DNA from: Prevotella sp. BV3P1
Lineage (GTDB): Bacteria > Bacteroidota > Bacteroidia > Bacteroidales > Bacteroidaceae
Assembly: GCF_000479005.1 (NCBI RefSeq)
Contig: NZ_AWXC01000041.1
Location: 62,001 to 126,000, forward strand
Reading direction: 5' to 3'
DNA: 64,000 nt
Positions 62,816 to 64,000 of this stretch are shown here, one piece after another. The notes below the pieces were generated by a model. That model was not told the origin of the DNA. It saw only the letters and a program-made list of their open reading frames with translations, and did not search any database. How positions within the stretch are numbered: position 1 is the stretch's first letter; every line of letters begins with the position of its first letter. Position numbers and translations under genes: made by a program.

Positions 62816-62903
62816 TGTACAAAGTCATTGACTTTGGCGCTTAATCTCCATGACTTTAGGCTCCAATCTCTATGACTTTGCGTGTCAATCTCAATGAGTT
62901 TGT
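62816..62903 (+). repeat. Four-unit 22-bp repeat array E, inside the cell-wall cluster
   Basis: Units at 62816, 62838, 62860 and 62882; cores include CAAAGTCATTGACTTTGG and CAATCTCAATGAGTTTG. The array ends 2 bases from the mraY stop and fills more than half of the 151-bp mraY-murD gap, so it is probably transcribed within the cluster mRNA, as its reverse complement. Confidence 0.9.
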
Positions 62904-62905
62904 AA

Positions 62906-64000
62906 CTATCTCACTTTCAGTGTGATGATGGTCATGGTTGCCAAGATGATGGTGATGATCCAAAAGCGAATGGTGATTTTCGACTCGTGTACGGCCGAAT
63001 GAGGTTTTCTGATGAGGTATTGGCAGTCGGGATCCAGTTGCGAGTCCTGCGTACGAAAGTTGTCATGGATGGGTGTACGCTTGAAGATGCGTTGCTTTAC
63101 CCCTTTGCGTTTGCCCATTTTGTAGTAATATACTTGTAAGATGACGCTCAGACTCTCCACGAAGAAGATGCCGCACAGGATGGGCAGCAGCAGTTCTTTA
63201 TGAATGATTACTGCACAAACGCCAATGATGCCGCCGATGGTCAGCGAGCCTGTATCGCCCATGAACACCTGTGCGGGGTAGGCGTTGTACCACAAGAAAC
63301 CGATGAGGGCACCCACGAAGGCGCACATGAACACCACCAGCTCTTGCGAACCCGGTATGTACATGATGTTGAGGTACGAGGCAAACTGAATGTGCGAGCT
63401 GACATAGGCCAGGATGCCCAATGCCACGCCGATGATAGCCGAGTTGCCTGCGCACATGCCATCCATGCCATCGTTGAGGTTGGCACCGTTCGAAACCGCC
63501 GTCACCACGATGATGGTCATCACGACAAACAATATCCAACCGGCCGCTGTCTTGTATTTGCCACACCAACGCATCACGCCCGAATAATCTAAGTTGTGCC
63601 CTTTGACAAACGGAATGGTGGTTTTGAGCGACTTGCGCGCATCAGTTCGGTGCTTAATAACCATCTCCTTTCCTTGCTGTACGATGGCTAAATTTTCGTT
63701 GATCTTGACATCTGGCGACGACCAAAGTACCAGTCCGACTATCAATCCGATGCCTACCTGTCCCACAATCTTGTATTTTCCTTTCAGACCTTCTTTGTTT
63801 TTGCGGAATATCTTGATGTAATCGTCCATGCCGCCGAGGAACCCCAACCAAAGGGTAGTCACCACCATGAGGATGAGGTAGATGTTTCTGAGTCGGCCCA
63901 GAAGCAACACGGGGATGATAATGGCGGCAATGATGATGACACCACCCATGGAAGGAACGCCAATTTTGTTGACACCAAAGGGGTCGATGGAGGCATCGCG
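62906..64000 (-). CDS. mraY: Phospho-MurNAc-pentapeptide translocase MraY, 5' end beyond window
   Basis: 364 residues visible; the frame stays open to the right edge and continues upstream of the first internal ATG (RDASIDPFGVNKIGVPSMGG), so the start lies outside. It transfers phospho-MurNAc-pentapeptide to undecaprenyl phosphate, forming lipid I, in the inner membrane. Signatures: SMGGVIIIAAIIIPVLL, FLGGMDDYIKIFRKNKEGLK, NLNDGMDGMCAGNSAI, and FMGDTGSLTIGGIIGV with several membrane helices. It has the extra central segment (about 90 residues between helices; VKINENLAIVQQGKEM) common in Bacteroidetes MraY. Confidence 0.97.
   Translation of the reverse strand, partial: RDASIDPFGVNKIGVPSMGGVIIIAAIIIPVLLLGRLRNIYLILMVVTTLWLGFLGGMDDYIKIFRKNKEGLKGKYKIVGQVGIGLIVGLVLWSSPDVKINENLAIVQQGKEMVIKHRTDARKSLKTTIPFVKGHNLDYSGVMRWCGKYKTAAGWILFVVMTIIVVTAVSNGANLNDGMDGMCAGNSAIIGVALGILAYVSSHIQFASYLNIMYIPGSQELVVFMCAFVGALIGFLWYNAYPAQVFMGDTGSLTIGGIIGVCAVIIHKELLLPILCGIFFVESLSVILQVYYYKMGKRKGVKQRIFKRTPIHDNFRTQDSQLDPDCQYLIRKPHSAVHESKITIRFWIITIILATMTIITLKVR

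Noticed and set aside
22612..62903. 22-bp arrays as CRISPR arrays
   Set aside because: Units are contiguous with only four variable bases, arrays have four units each, and no cas gene is present. This is not repeat-spacer structure.
22612..62903. 22-bp arrays as ordinary transcription terminators
   Set aside because: Units lack T runs, and separate, well-formed terminators lie beside them at three of the five sites.

Overview
The window reads as chromosomal DNA of a Prevotella-like member of the Bacteroidales (family level only; I do not name a species). Reasons: paired SusC/SusD outer-membrane proteins, HmuY and BspA-like surface proteins, type IX secretion tails, families confined to this order (DUF4831, DUF4876, calycin-like), and promoters of the Bacteroidetes type (TTTG near -33, TAnnTTTG near -7) in front of many genes. 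No insertion sequence, prophage, integrase or CRISPR array is visible. Two tRNA genes are present (Val-UAC, Glu-UUC), and no rRNA.

Layout. 1-7.9 kb, minus strand: a DUF438/hemerythrin/PAS protein with a membrane protein that runs off the left edge; an HmuR-type haem receptor followed by HmuY; and a three-gene surface operon (LRR lipoprotein, calycin-like protein, small lipoprotein). 7.9-9.1 kb is a gene-poor gap with two plus-strand terminators, a decayed repeat array, a coding remnant and a probable small RNA. 9.1-22.5 kb, plus strand: YitT-like membrane protein, porin, then an operon of zinc metalloprotease + SusC + SusD + type IX-sorted protein (probably protein/peptide use), then a membrane-anchored MutS-like ATPase. 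23-32.3 kb, minus strand: a BspA-like protein, then a five-gene TonB receptor + lipoprotein operon with two DUF4876 proteins, of unknown substrate. 32.6-49.4 kb: FucP-type sugar transporter, fructose-bisphosphate aldolase, GH3 beta-glucosidase, DUF4831, NAD(P)HX repair enzyme, tRNA-Val, trpS, OmpA lipoprotein, SpoU-type methyltransferase, glycosidase-like protein, SufE, U32 protein and C1 peptidase. 49.5-64 kb: gyrB, rpsT, tRNA-Glu, recO, yqeY, and the division/cell-wall cluster mraY-murD-ftsW-murG-murC-ftsQ-ftsA-ftsZ, cut at mraY by the right edge.

The most unusual signal is not a gene. Five intergenic gaps (about 22.6, 33.9, 40.9, 53.1 and 62.8 kb) each hold an 88-bp array of exactly four contiguous 22-bp units: four variable bases, then the semi-palindromic core CAAWSTCAWTGNNWTTGG. 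All five have the same polarity whatever the strand of the flanking genes, and they lie 7-12 kb apart. The best-preserved cores are a 17-bp palindrome repeated every 22 bp, about two helical turns, which looks like phased protein-binding sites. I know of no described family that matches.

Limits: calls rest on reading translations and motifs; no database search was run. Start codons were moved inward where the longest frame began at a non-ATG or implausible codon.
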